The notes beneath the pieces are model-generated. The model was given only the letters and a program-made list of their open reading frames with translations. It was not told the DNA's origin and made no database searches. Both the position numbers and the translations under genes were made by a program. Below, piece after piece: positions 9,815 through 16,740 of a stretch of DNA of 36,865 nucleotides. The first letter of the stretch is position 1. Every line of letters starts with the position of its first letter. This DNA comes from an uncultured Burkholderiales bacterium (lineage in GTDB: Bacteria; Pseudomonadota; Gammaproteobacteria; Burkholderiales; Burkholderiaceae_C). The stretch is taken from positions 1 to 36,865 of the forward strand of contig CAIZSE010000078.1 in the NCBI GenBank assembly GCA_903935585.1, read 5' to 3'.

Positions 9815-11013
9815 CAGGGCGTTGGTGTTTGAGGGGTTTTCAAGGGAGAGTGCTGGAGCAGCGCTTCAAGGTAATTGTCAACACCTGCCTTTTCACGCTC
9901 CAGAAACCGGGCCACGGCCTCTGAAAAAGCCGGATGTGCCAGCCAATGGGCACTGTGCGTGGGTGTGGGCAGCAAAGCTCGGGCCATTTTGTGTTCGCCC
10001 TGCGCGCCACCTTCAAAGCGTTTCAGGCCGTGTTGAATGCACCATTCAATCGGCTGGTAATAACAGGCCTCGAAGTGCAGGCAATCCACCCGTTCAAGCG
10101 CCCCCCAGTAACGGCCATAAGCTACTTCGGGCTGGCCTTGGGCGTCAAGGTGCAAACCGATCAGGCTGATGGCGATGGGCTGGCCCTCCCGTTCGGCCAC
10201 AAAGAGCAGCCAGTTGCCCGGCATGCCCATGCGCATGGCTTCAAAAAACGCCGGCGTCAGGTAGGGCGCGTTGCCATGTTCCCAATAGGTTTGCTGGTAG
10301 CAGCGCAACAGCAGAGCCCAGTCTTGGTCGGTCATGTCGTTGCCGCGAACGGCGCGAAACGTGACGCCCGCTTCGTGCACCTTGCGGCGTTCCTGGCGGA
10401 TTTTTTTGCGTTTTTCCTGGGTCAGGCTGCCCAAAAAATCATCGAAGTCGCGCCATCCCTGGTTTTGCCAGTGGAACTGAACCTGGCTGCGCTGCTGCAG
10501 GCCCACCTGTTCGCAGGCTTGCAGGTCTTGCGGACTGGCAAACAGAATGTGCAGAGAGGAAATTTCTTCTGTCTGGCAAAGCGCCAGCAAATTGGCCAGC
10601 AGGGCTTGCCTGGCCGCTTGAGATTCGGCCAGCAAACGGCTGCCAGGCACCGGGGTGAAGGGCGAGGCCACCAAGGCCTTGGGGTAATAGGCCAGGCCAT
10701 GGCGCTCGTAGGCATCGGCCCAGGCGTGGTCAAACACGTATTCGCCACGTGAGTGGGTCTTGATGTACAAGGGGCAGGCTGCCGCCAGAGTCGGGCCCTC
10801 GGGGGCTTCCCGCCACAAGCTGACCACCTGCAAGGTCCATCCGGTCTCTGGCGCGGCCGATGCGCTGGTCTGCATGGCCGACAAATAGGCATGCTGCATG
10901 AAGGGGGATGGCGCATCCTGCCTCGCGAGCAGATCGTCCCAGGCTTGGGGCTCGATGGCACTCAGGTCATCCAGCACCTGGGTGACATAATCAACGCTCA
11001 CATTTTCTTGCAC
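9814..11013 (-). CDS. FemAB-like/GNAT-fold protein, COG3146 family
   Basis: Member of the conserved FemAB_like (PF04339) family, often annotated as a GNAT-family N-acyltransferase or peptidoglycan-related protein; its substrate is not known to me. About 399 residues, soluble. Seen: SPFMQHAYLSAM near the N terminus, the basic segment SLTQEKRKKIRQERRKV, and a C-terminal half with YGRYWGALERVDCLHFEACYYQPIEW in pieces, typical of the family. A GTG at 11013 was chosen as start because GGAGAG lies 8 bases upstream. Longer starts up to 11106 would run inside nadE on the opposite strand. With this start, only 4 bp separate it from the divergent nadE start. The stop region touches the T-run of the ppa terminator. 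Confidence 0.85.
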   Translation of the reverse strand: MQENVSVDYVTQVLDDLSAIEPQAWDDLLARQDAPSPFMQHAYLSAMQTSASAAPETGWTLQVVSLWREAPEGPTLAAACPLYIKTHSRGEYVFDHAWADAYERHGLAYYPKALVASPFTPVPGSRLLAESQAARQALLANLLALCQTEEISSLHILFASPQDLQACEQVGLQQRSQVQFHWQNQGWRDFDDFLGSLTQEKRKKIRQERRKVHEAGVTFRAVRGNDMTDQDWALLLRCYQQTYWEHGNAPYLTPAFFEAMRMGMPGNWLLFVAEREGQPIAISLIGLHLDAQGQPEVAYGRYWGALERVDCLHFEACYYQPIEWCIQHGLKRFEGGAQGEHKMARALLPTPTHSAHWLAHPAFSEAVARFLEREKAGVDNYLEALLQHSPLKTPQTPTP

Positions 11014-11017
11014 CTGT

Positions 11018-12691
11018 ATGACTCTCCAAATTTGTGTGGCCCAGCTCAATTTCGTCGTCGGCGACATGCCGGGCAACGCCCGCAAAATCATCGATGCCGC
11101 CGCCAAGGCCTATGCCGAGGGTGCGCGCTTGGTGATCACGCCAGAGTTGTCTATTTGCGGCTATGCGGCCGAAGACTTGTTGCTGCGCCCGGCCTTCATT
11201 GACGCCTGCGATGATGCCTTGAAAACAGTGGCCCGAGAACTGACTGGGTTAAAAGGCTTGCACGTGGTGGTGGGGCACCCCGAAGGTGGCGGCCTGCGCA
11301 CCCGCAGTGTGGCGGTGACCCGTCGCCACAACCGTGCTTCGGTGTTGTGCGAAGGGCAGGTGGTGGCCCATTACGACAAACGAGAGTTGCCCAATTACCA
11401 GGTGTTTGACGAGCGCCGCTACTTCACACCAGGCGAAGGCGTGGGTGTCTTCGAGGTTGAAGGTGTCCGGGTTGGCTTGCTGATTTGTGAAGATGCCTGG
11501 TTTGAAAAACCGGCCCGTCTTGCGCGCGATGCCGGTGCGCAGTTGCTGGCGGTGCTGAATGCCTCGCCTTTTCATGCGGGCAAAGGCGCTGAGCGTGAAC
11601 AGCGCATGCGCGAGCGCGTGGCCGATTGCGGTTTGCCGCTGATTTACGCGCACCTGGTGGGCGGGCAAGACGAGGTGATCTTTGAAGGCCGGTCTTTTGC
11701 CTTGAACACCCAAGGTCAAGTGGTGGCTCGGGCAGAAGGTTTTCGCGAAGCCCATCTCAGTGTGCAGGCCCAGAGCGGCCTGAGTGGCGTGGATGTGACC
11801 GCTGCGGGCGATGCCTTGGTGCCTTTGGCCACGGCCGATGCCGAGTTGTGGGACGCTTTGGTGTTGGGCGTGCGAGATTATTTGGGCAAGAATGGCTTCA
11901 AGCAGGCCATTTTGGGCTTGTCGGGCGGTATTGACTCTGCCTTGGTACTGGCCATCGCGGTGGACGCGATCGGCGCCGACAAAATCCACGCGGTGATGAT
12001 GCCCTCGCCCTACACGGCCGACATCAGTTGGATCGATTCGCGGGACATGGTCAAACGTTTGAATGTCCGCTACGACGAAATCGCCATCTCCCCGCTGTTC
12101 GATGGCTTCAGGCAAGCCTTGTCAAGCCAGTTTTCCGGCCTGAAAGAAGACGCGACCGAAGAGAACATCCAGGCCCGCATTCGCGGCACACTGCTGATGG
12201 CGCTGTCCAACAAGACCGGCGCCATTGTGCTGACGACGGGCAACAAGAGTGAAATGGCCACCGGCTATTGCACGCTGTATGGTGACATGGCGGGCGGTTT
12301 CGCGGTCATCAAGGATGTGGTCAAAACCCGGGTTTTTGATTTGGCACGCTGGCGCAACCTGAATGACCCTTATGGCACGGGCAACCAGCCGATTCCCGAA
12401 CGCATCATCACCCGGCCACCCAGCGCCGAGTTGCGGCCCGACCAAAAAGACCAGGACAGCTTGCCCGAATACGAGGTGCTGGACGCGATCATTGCCCGTT
12501 ACATGGAAAACGACGAAGGCGTCGAAGCCTTGATCGCTGACGGTTTTGAGCGGGCCGATGTGGAAAAGGTCACCCACCTGATCAAGCTCAACGAGTACAA
12601 ACGCCGTCAATCCCCGGTGGGCATTCGCGTGACCCACCGCAGTTTTGGCAAGGATTGGCGTTATCCTATGACCAATAAATTTCGCGCCTGA
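11018..12691 (+). CDS. nadE: Glutamine-dependent NAD+ synthetase
   Basis: Final step of NAD synthesis: ATP-dependent amidation of nicotinate adenine dinucleotide with ammonia channelled from glutamine. 557 residues in two domains. Residues 1-260 form a nitrilase-type glutaminase with triad Glu43 (in TPELSICGY), Lys121 (YDKRELPNYQVFDE) and Cys157 (LLICEDAWF). Residues 280-557 form the ATP-pyrophosphatase synthetase with the P-loop SGGIDS at 302-307. No clear Shine-Dalgarno precedes the ATG, and the upstream DNA is the coding start of the divergent gene. glnB follows after 34 bp, so the two may share a transcript, placing NAD synthesis and nitrogen sensing together. Confidence 0.96.
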   Translation: MTLQICVAQLNFVVGDMPGNARKIIDAAAKAYAEGARLVITPELSICGYAAEDLLLRPAFIDACDDALKTVARELTGLKGLHVVVGHPEGGGLRTRSVAVTRRHNRASVLCEGQVVAHYDKRELPNYQVFDERRYFTPGEGVGVFEVEGVRVGLLICEDAWFEKPARLARDAGAQLLAVLNASPFHAGKGAEREQRMRERVADCGLPLIYAHLVGGQDEVIFEGRSFALNTQGQVVARAEGFREAHLSVQAQSGLSGVDVTAAGDALVPLATADAELWDALVLGVRDYLGKNGFKQAILGLSGGIDSALVLAIAVDAIGADKIHAVMMPSPYTADISWIDSRDMVKRLNVRYDEIAISPLFDGFRQALSSQFSGLKEDATEENIQARIRGTLLMALSNKTGAIVLTTGNKSEMATGYCTLYGDMAGGFAVIKDVVKTRVFDLARWRNLNDPYGTGNQPIPERIITRPPSAELRPDQKDQDSLPEYEVLDAIIARYMENDEGVEALIADGFERADVEKVTHLIKLNEYKRRQSPVGIRVTHRSFGKDWRYPMTNKFRA

Positions 12692-12722
12692 ATATGCGCG
12701 CCAACATCTTTTGAGGATTTAA

Positions 12723-13064
<342 letters not shown>

Positions 13065-13132
13065 GGGGAGCCTGATCGCCTGGCTTGTGCCTGGGCCTGG
13101 GCCAATGCCAAAATTAGCGACCTCGGATGAGG

Positions 13133-13738
13133 TCAGAGCAATTCCACCTTGGCCGCCGGTGCAAAGCCCGCGGCCTCTACCAAGCCCTGCAACAAGGCTT
13201 CCGGCTCACTCCCCATGGTGACCAGATCGGTTTGCCAATCGGCCATGAACCCTGCTTGTACCACTTGGTCAATGAAAGTCATCAGGCCATCGTAGTAGCC
13301 GTGGCTGTTGAGGATGCCGACGGGCTTGTCGTGATAACCCAGCTGGCGCCAGGTCCAGACTTCGAACAGCTCTTCAAAGGTGCCGATGCCCCCGGGCAAA
13401 GCCAAAAACGCATCGGCTTTTTCGGCCATCATGCGCTTGCGCTCATGCATCGTGTCCACCACATGCAATTCGGTGCAGCCATGGTGTGCCCATTCTTTTT
13501 CAACCAGGGCTTTGGGGATGATGCCGACCACCGTGCCCCCGGCGGCCATGGTGGCTTCGGCCACCAGACCCATCAGGCCATTGCGACCACCGCCATAAAC
13601 CAGTTGACCACCATGAGAGCCGATCCAGGTGCCAACCTGCACGGCAAGTTGGGCAAATTCTGGTTTGTTACCGGGTTTGGAGCCGCAGTAGACGCAGATC
13701 GAAAACGCCGGGGAAGATTTTTCTGAGCGCATGTCCAT
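13133..13738 (-). CDS. LOG-family (TIGR00730) nucleoside 5'-monophosphate phosphoribohydrolase
   Basis: Rossmann-fold enzyme of the Lonely Guy family, which cleaves AMP or cytokinin ribotides at the N-glycosidic bond. About 201 residues. Seen: YGGGRNGLMG in the N-terminal half and the hallmark PGGIGTFEE with downstream WTWRQLGYHDKP, so the active-site motif is intact. The start ATG at 13738 overlaps the dgkA stop as TGATG, implying translational coupling; an ATG two codons further in is the alternative. It is the last gene of the sigma-factor-led set. In a free-living betaproteobacterium a housekeeping nucleotide-salvage role is more likely than phytohormone production. Confidence 0.88.
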   Translation of the reverse strand: MDMRSEKSSPAFSICVYCGSKPGNKPEFAQLAVQVGTWIGSHGGQLVYGGGRNGLMGLVAEATMAAGGTVVGIIPKALVEKEWAHHGCTELHVVDTMHERKRMMAEKADAFLALPGGIGTFEELFEVWTWRQLGYHDKPVGILNSHGYYDGLMTFIDQVVQAGFMADWQTDLVTMGSEPEALLQGLVEAAGFAPAAKVELL

Positions 13739-14142
13739 CAGGCGAATCGATGCCAGATGGCGCTTAACCAAATTCCGGCGCACAGCAGCAAACTGAGCAG
13801 CACAGCAGCACTGCCCATGTCTTTGGCACGTTTGGACAAGTCGTGCCACTCCGGGCCGATGCGGTCGATGGCCGATTCCACAGAGGTGTTGAGCAACTCG
13901 ACGATCATGACCATCAAGACCGAACCGGCCAGCAAGGCGGTTTCAACCCAGTTTTGACCCAGCCAAAATGACAATGGCACCAGAAAAGTTGCCAGGATGG
14001 CCTCTTGGCGAAAGGCAGTTTCGTGCCAGCCTGCGCGCAGGCCCTCGATGGAGTACCCCCCAGCATGCAGGATGCGGTCCAGGCCTTTGCGCGACTTTTG
14101 CGGGTTGACTTCTGGGGTTTCTTGTTGGGGCTGGTTTTGCAT
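13738..14142 (-). CDS. dgkA: Diacylglycerol kinase, DgkA type
   Basis: Small inner-membrane enzyme that phosphorylates diacylglycerol to phosphatidate, recycling lipid released by envelope glycan synthesis. 134 residues, slightly longer than E. coli DgkA because of a polar N-terminal tail of about 20 residues. Three membrane helices are visible. The catalytic signature is present as ELLNTSVESAIDRIGPEWHD followed by KDMGSAAV, with the Glu residues that bind Mg2+. It starts 21 bp after the RDD-protein stop and overlaps the LOG gene by one base. Its place in this set ties lipid recycling to the envelope proteins upstream. Confidence 0.93.
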   Translation of the reverse strand: MQNQPQQETPEVNPQKSRKGLDRILHAGGYSIEGLRAGWHETAFRQEAILATFLVPLSFWLGQNWVETALLAGSVLMVMIVELLNTSVESAIDRIGPEWHDLSKRAKDMGSAAVLLSLLLCAGIWLSAIWHRFA

Positions 14143-14163
14143 GTTGGCGCGATCGGGTGGGGG

Positions 14164-14700
14164 TCAGCGCACTGAAATCAGCCGTGTTCCGGCCAAAACA
14201 TCATGCAAAAACTGCCTTTGCGGATGGAGGCGGCTGAGCAGGGCCCAAACGGCCACCCAGCCCAGGGTCAGCATGGAGAGCTCAATGGCTGACGGGTGCA
14301 GCGCCGCAGAGGCCGCAAAAGGAGGAATGAACCACAGCCAGCTGGCCACGTAGCGCTTGAATGCGATCTTGCGACTGATGGGACGTCCCTCTTTGTCCAC
14401 GATGCCGATGCGCCAGGTTTTCATGGCCAGTGTTTGTCCGCGGTGCCACATCCAGGTGAAATACAAGCCCAGCACAAAAAAACTGATGGCTTGCAGGCCC
14501 GACTTCAGTTGTGGATGGATATTCATGTCGCCGGGCGCCAGGCCTGTCAGCCAATAAGCAGCTATGAAATAGGCCAGTCCGGATGACACCATCACCCCGA
14601 AAAGGAGCATTCCCTCGTAAAGCCAGCAAGCCATGCGGCGATTCAGTGAGGGGGCAGAGAGATCTGGGGTGGGCGAAGTGGCATTGCCTGTGGACGTCAT
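14164..14700 (-). CDS. RDD-family membrane protein
   Basis: 178-residue inner-membrane protein with the RDD fold: LNRRMACWLYEGMLLFGVMV begins helix 1, a second helix lies near residues 90-110, and a third near the C terminus; TLAMKTWRIGIVDKEGRP is the conserved inter-helix segment. The Arg of the family signature is present, while the usual first Asp appears to be Glu (LYE). Function of the family is poorly known; some members are proposed Na+/H+ antiporters. The ATG at 14700 overlaps the DUF3106 gene's TGA by 4 bases (ATGA), so translation is coupled. No separate ribosome-binding site is visible. Confidence 0.85.
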   Translation of the reverse strand: MTSTGNATSPTPDLSAPSLNRRMACWLYEGMLLFGVMVSSGLAYFIAAYWLTGLAPGDMNIHPQLKSGLQAISFFVLGLYFTWMWHRGQTLAMKTWRIGIVDKEGRPISRKIAFKRYVASWLWFIPPFAASAALHPSAIELSMLTLGWVAVWALLSRLHPQRQFLHDVLAGTRLISVR

Positions 14701-15413
14701 GAAGGAGCGGTTTCTGTGGCTTGCCGTGCTGTGTCCGGGGATCCCGGTTGCGTCGGGGTTGGTGGTGTGGGTGCTGGGGTGGCCAAGGCGGGCGGGCGTG
14801 GCAAAAGGGTTTTGCGATCAATGGATGTGGGCACGTTCTGGTTACCAGAGGCAGGCCGAGATGGCGTCTGGACTTGACGATGGGCCTCCAGAGGCTTGGC
14901 AGTGGGGGCTGCACTGTTGGTAAGGGGGGCGGATCCAGCAGAAAGCAAACGCCTTTCTTCTGTGGGAAGGGCTTGATAAGCCTCCCATTTGGCTTTTTTA
15001 TCTTCTTTTGGCAGATTTTGAAGCTTGTTGAAGTTCAATCGCGCCAGATTTCGCTGCTGCGGACTCAGGCTCACCCAGTCCGCCATTCGGGCGTGCATCG
15101 TGACTTGGTCGGACACAGGAAGTTGGGTGAAATTCGTGGAAATTGCCAACCATTTGTTTTGTTGCTGCGACGTCAGGGCGCCCCATTGGGCGCCAAGTGG
15201 GGCCAGGGCTTCTTTTTGTTTGGGGGTCAGTTGCTGCCATGCTTTCGATGGCGGTACCGATTGACCATCAGGGGTGCTGGCGACGGTCTGTGCGCGCTTG
15301 GAAGCTTCAGGAGGGAGTGTTTGGGCCCCAACGGAGGTTAAAAAGACCGTCAGTAGCCATCCGCAGGCCATTTTCAGGGCCACGGTTGAACAGGATTGAC
15401 CGCTGATTGCCAC
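14697..15413 (-). CDS. Exported DUF3106 protein with LTxxQ-like repeats
   Basis: 238 residues, predicted periplasmic. The N terminus carries a signal peptide, with hydrophobic ACGWLLTVFLTSVGAQ giving likely cleavage after Gly-Ala near residue 30. The mature part holds repeated short motifs, LTPKQ (62), LTSQQ (80), LSPQQ (116), LPKED (134) and LPTEE (149), with Trp at 59, 77, 88, 113 and 143, suggesting an all-helical repeat. The tail after residue 165 is rich in Pro, Ala and Thr. The GTG at 15413 follows the DUF3619 stop by 3 bases; an ATG at residue 15 would still leave a short signal peptide. The family has no established function. The repeats recall the LTxxQ motifs of CpxP/Spy, but homology is not shown. 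Confidence 0.82.
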   Translation of the reverse strand: MAISGQSCSTVALKMACGWLLTVFLTSVGAQTLPPEASKRAQTVASTPDGQSVPPSKAWQQLTPKQKEALAPLGAQWGALTSQQQNKWLAISTNFTQLPVSDQVTMHARMADWVSLSPQQRNLARLNFNKLQNLPKEDKKAKWEAYQALPTEERRLLSAGSAPLTNSAAPTAKPLEAHRQVQTPSRPASGNQNVPTSIDRKTLLPRPPALATPAPTPPTPTQPGSPDTARQATETAPS

Positions 15414-15416
15414 TTC

Positions 15417-15863
15417 TCAATCGTCCTTGGCGTTGGCGCTGAGACCCAGCTTCAAAAACTGCGAAAAACCTGCGTCGGTGTAGGCGTCCGGCGGCAATTC
15501 GTCGGTGAGCAAGGCCGAATCGGTTGCGGCGATCTCAGAAATAATGCTGTCTTGCTGGACCCACTGGATCGCCATCAAACCGAACACCAGAGCCAATATG
15601 GGCAGTGCCGATGCCAGGATATTCAAGAGATTCAGCCCATCATCAGTGGGGCCGGTCAGGGTGCCGTTGTTGTTCAAATGCGCCTCTTTGGACAGCCGTG
15701 ACAGAAGCACAGGCTTGCGTTGGGCCAATGCCAGTTGGCGCGCGACCCGCAGGCGTTCGGAGATGTCGTGGGATAAGTCCGAGGTGGCCAGTGTCAATTG
15801 ATTCGAAAAATACCGACCCCGGCGGTCGATATCTTGTGAAGTGGTTGGATTGGTGTTCTTCAT
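15417..15863 (-). CDS. DUF3619 single-pass membrane protein, candidate anti-sigma factor
   Basis: 148 residues. The N-terminal 85 residues are polar and helical (DISERLRVARQLALAQRK), one membrane segment follows (NILASALPILALVFGLMAIQW), and about 45 acidic residues (DELPPDAYTDAGFSQFLKLGL) come after it. The start ATG at 15863 overlaps the sigma gene's stop by 4 bases (ATGA). Length, topology and position directly after an ECF sigma gene match those of many anti-sigma factors (cytoplasmic sigma-binding part, one helix, short outer part). That role is inference; no zinc-binding HxxxCxxC motif is present. Family DUF3619 has no assigned function that I know of. Confidence 0.85.
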   Translation of the reverse strand: MKNTNPTTSQDIDRRGRYFSNQLTLATSDLSHDISERLRVARQLALAQRKPVLLSRLSKEAHLNNNGTLTGPTDDGLNLLNILASALPILALVFGLMAIQWVQQDSIISEIAATDSALLTDELPPDAYTDAGFSQFLKLGLSANAKDD

Positions 15864-16426
15864 GGTCTGATTCCTTGTGTTCCCAAGGTTTTGCTCAAGG
15901 CTTGAATGGCCCGAGAACAATGGGTTTTGACGCTGCCTTCTGAGCAGCCCATCACTGCAGCTGTCTCTGCAACATCCAGCTCCTCCCAATAACGCAGAAG
16001 GAAGGCTTCTCGTTGACGTGCAGGCAAGGCCATGACAGCTGTTTCGATGTGCTCAAGAGTCTGAAGGCGGCTAACCCATTCCTCTGCGCTCTCAGAAGTC
16101 GTCTTGTCCGCAGCGTTGCCAGCCACCTCCAGCAGATCAAACTCGCCGTCGTCACTGCCAGAACTGAAGTCGCTCAGGTTGGTAAACAGGGCATTTTTGG
16201 TTTTTTGCCGCCGAAACCAGTCCAGCATGGTGTTGGACAGGATGCGCTGAAACAGCAAGGGAAGTTCAGCTACAGGTTTGTCTGCGTAGTTGGTACACAG
16301 CTTGATCATGCTGTCTTGCAGGATATCCAAGGCCGCATCCTCATTTCTGACATGGTAATAGGCGCGTTTAAACGCCTTTTTTTCCATGTTTTTCAGAAAT
16401 TCTGCAAGTTCAGAGTCGGATGCCAA
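15860..16426 (-). CDS. ECF-type RNA polymerase sigma factor
   Basis: 188 residues with region 2 (AFKRAYYHVRNEDAALDILQ, then DSMIKL and LLFQRILSNTMLDWFRR) for -10 recognition and core binding. Region 4 (LPARQREAFLLRYWEELDVAETAAVMG, then CSEGSVKTHCSRAIQAL) holds the helix-turn-helix for -35 recognition. The linker near residues 75-125 is acidic. The start is a TTG at 16426, the first possible codon after an upstream stop, and gives MASDSELAEFLKNMEKKAFKR; an ATG at 16387 would lose the first 13 residues. It leads a six-gene minus-strand set whose next gene is a plausible anti-sigma factor. Targets are unknown; autoregulation is likely but no promoter could be matched. Confidence 0.92.
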   Translation of the reverse strand: MASDSELAEFLKNMEKKAFKRAYYHVRNEDAALDILQDSMIKLCTNYADKPVAELPLLFQRILSNTMLDWFRRQKTKNALFTNLSDFSSGSDDGEFDLLEVAGNAADKTTSESAEEWVSRLQTLEHIETAVMALPARQREAFLLRYWEELDVAETAAVMGCSEGSVKTHCSRAIQALSKTLGTQGIRP

Positions 16427-16740
16427 CTTTGTTCAGTGATCGCGTCAGCGAAGCTTTTGATGGTGTTGAAAAAGGGGGGCGCACTTTCCAGCCAGTCGTC
16501 TTGAGTCTGTGGGGATGGGATTATGGCACCAGCAAAATGCCTGGGCTAGATTTTCGGAAGTGCCTTTCACAAATGCGATAATGCCGGATTGCAATTGAAA
16601 AAAAGCAAACGGATCACCGTCCGGCACTTTTACAGTTTGGTGCCCATGTCTGTGGTCTTAAGTCCCAAAGCCACTTCAAAAGAGTCGAGCCCAGGGGCAC
16701 CCAAGGTTTTTCGTTAGAGAAATTCACAAAGGTTGAATGT
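16427..16740 (+). promoter_or_regulatory. 314-bp intergenic region and ilvB leader
   Basis: Non-coding region between the divergent sigma factor gene and ilvB. It holds an extended -10 candidate (16574-16582), a 7-bp inverted repeat TGCCGGA/TCCGGCA (16582-16588 with 16620-16626), and a second inverted repeat GGTGCCC/GGGCACC (16639-16645 with 16695-16701) followed by T5 at 16707. Between the arms of the second repeat begins a 23-codon frame (16646-16717) starting Met-Ser-Val-Val-Leu. The arrangement is suggestive of attenuation control but weak. No sigma-gene promoter could be recognised on the other strand. Confidence 0.4.
16574..16582 (+). promoter_or_regulatory. Candidate extended -10 promoter of ilvBNC
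   Basis: TGCGATAAT matches the extended -10 form TGnTATAAT with one mismatch in the hexamer. No good -35 is present 17 bases upstream (TCGGAA), which extended -10 promoters tolerate. It would give an mRNA leader of about 150 bases before ilvB. Confidence 0.35.

Noticed and set aside
13119..13134. GACCTC/GAGGTC hairpin at the end of the LOG gene as terminator for glnB
   Set aside because: Only 6 bp, it overlaps the stop codon of the convergent gene, and no T-run follows on either strand.
16445..16627. 60-codon minus-strand frame between the sigma gene and ilvB
   Set aside because: Short, no ribosome-binding site, and it crosses the ilvB promoter candidate and an inverted repeat; no sign of coding.
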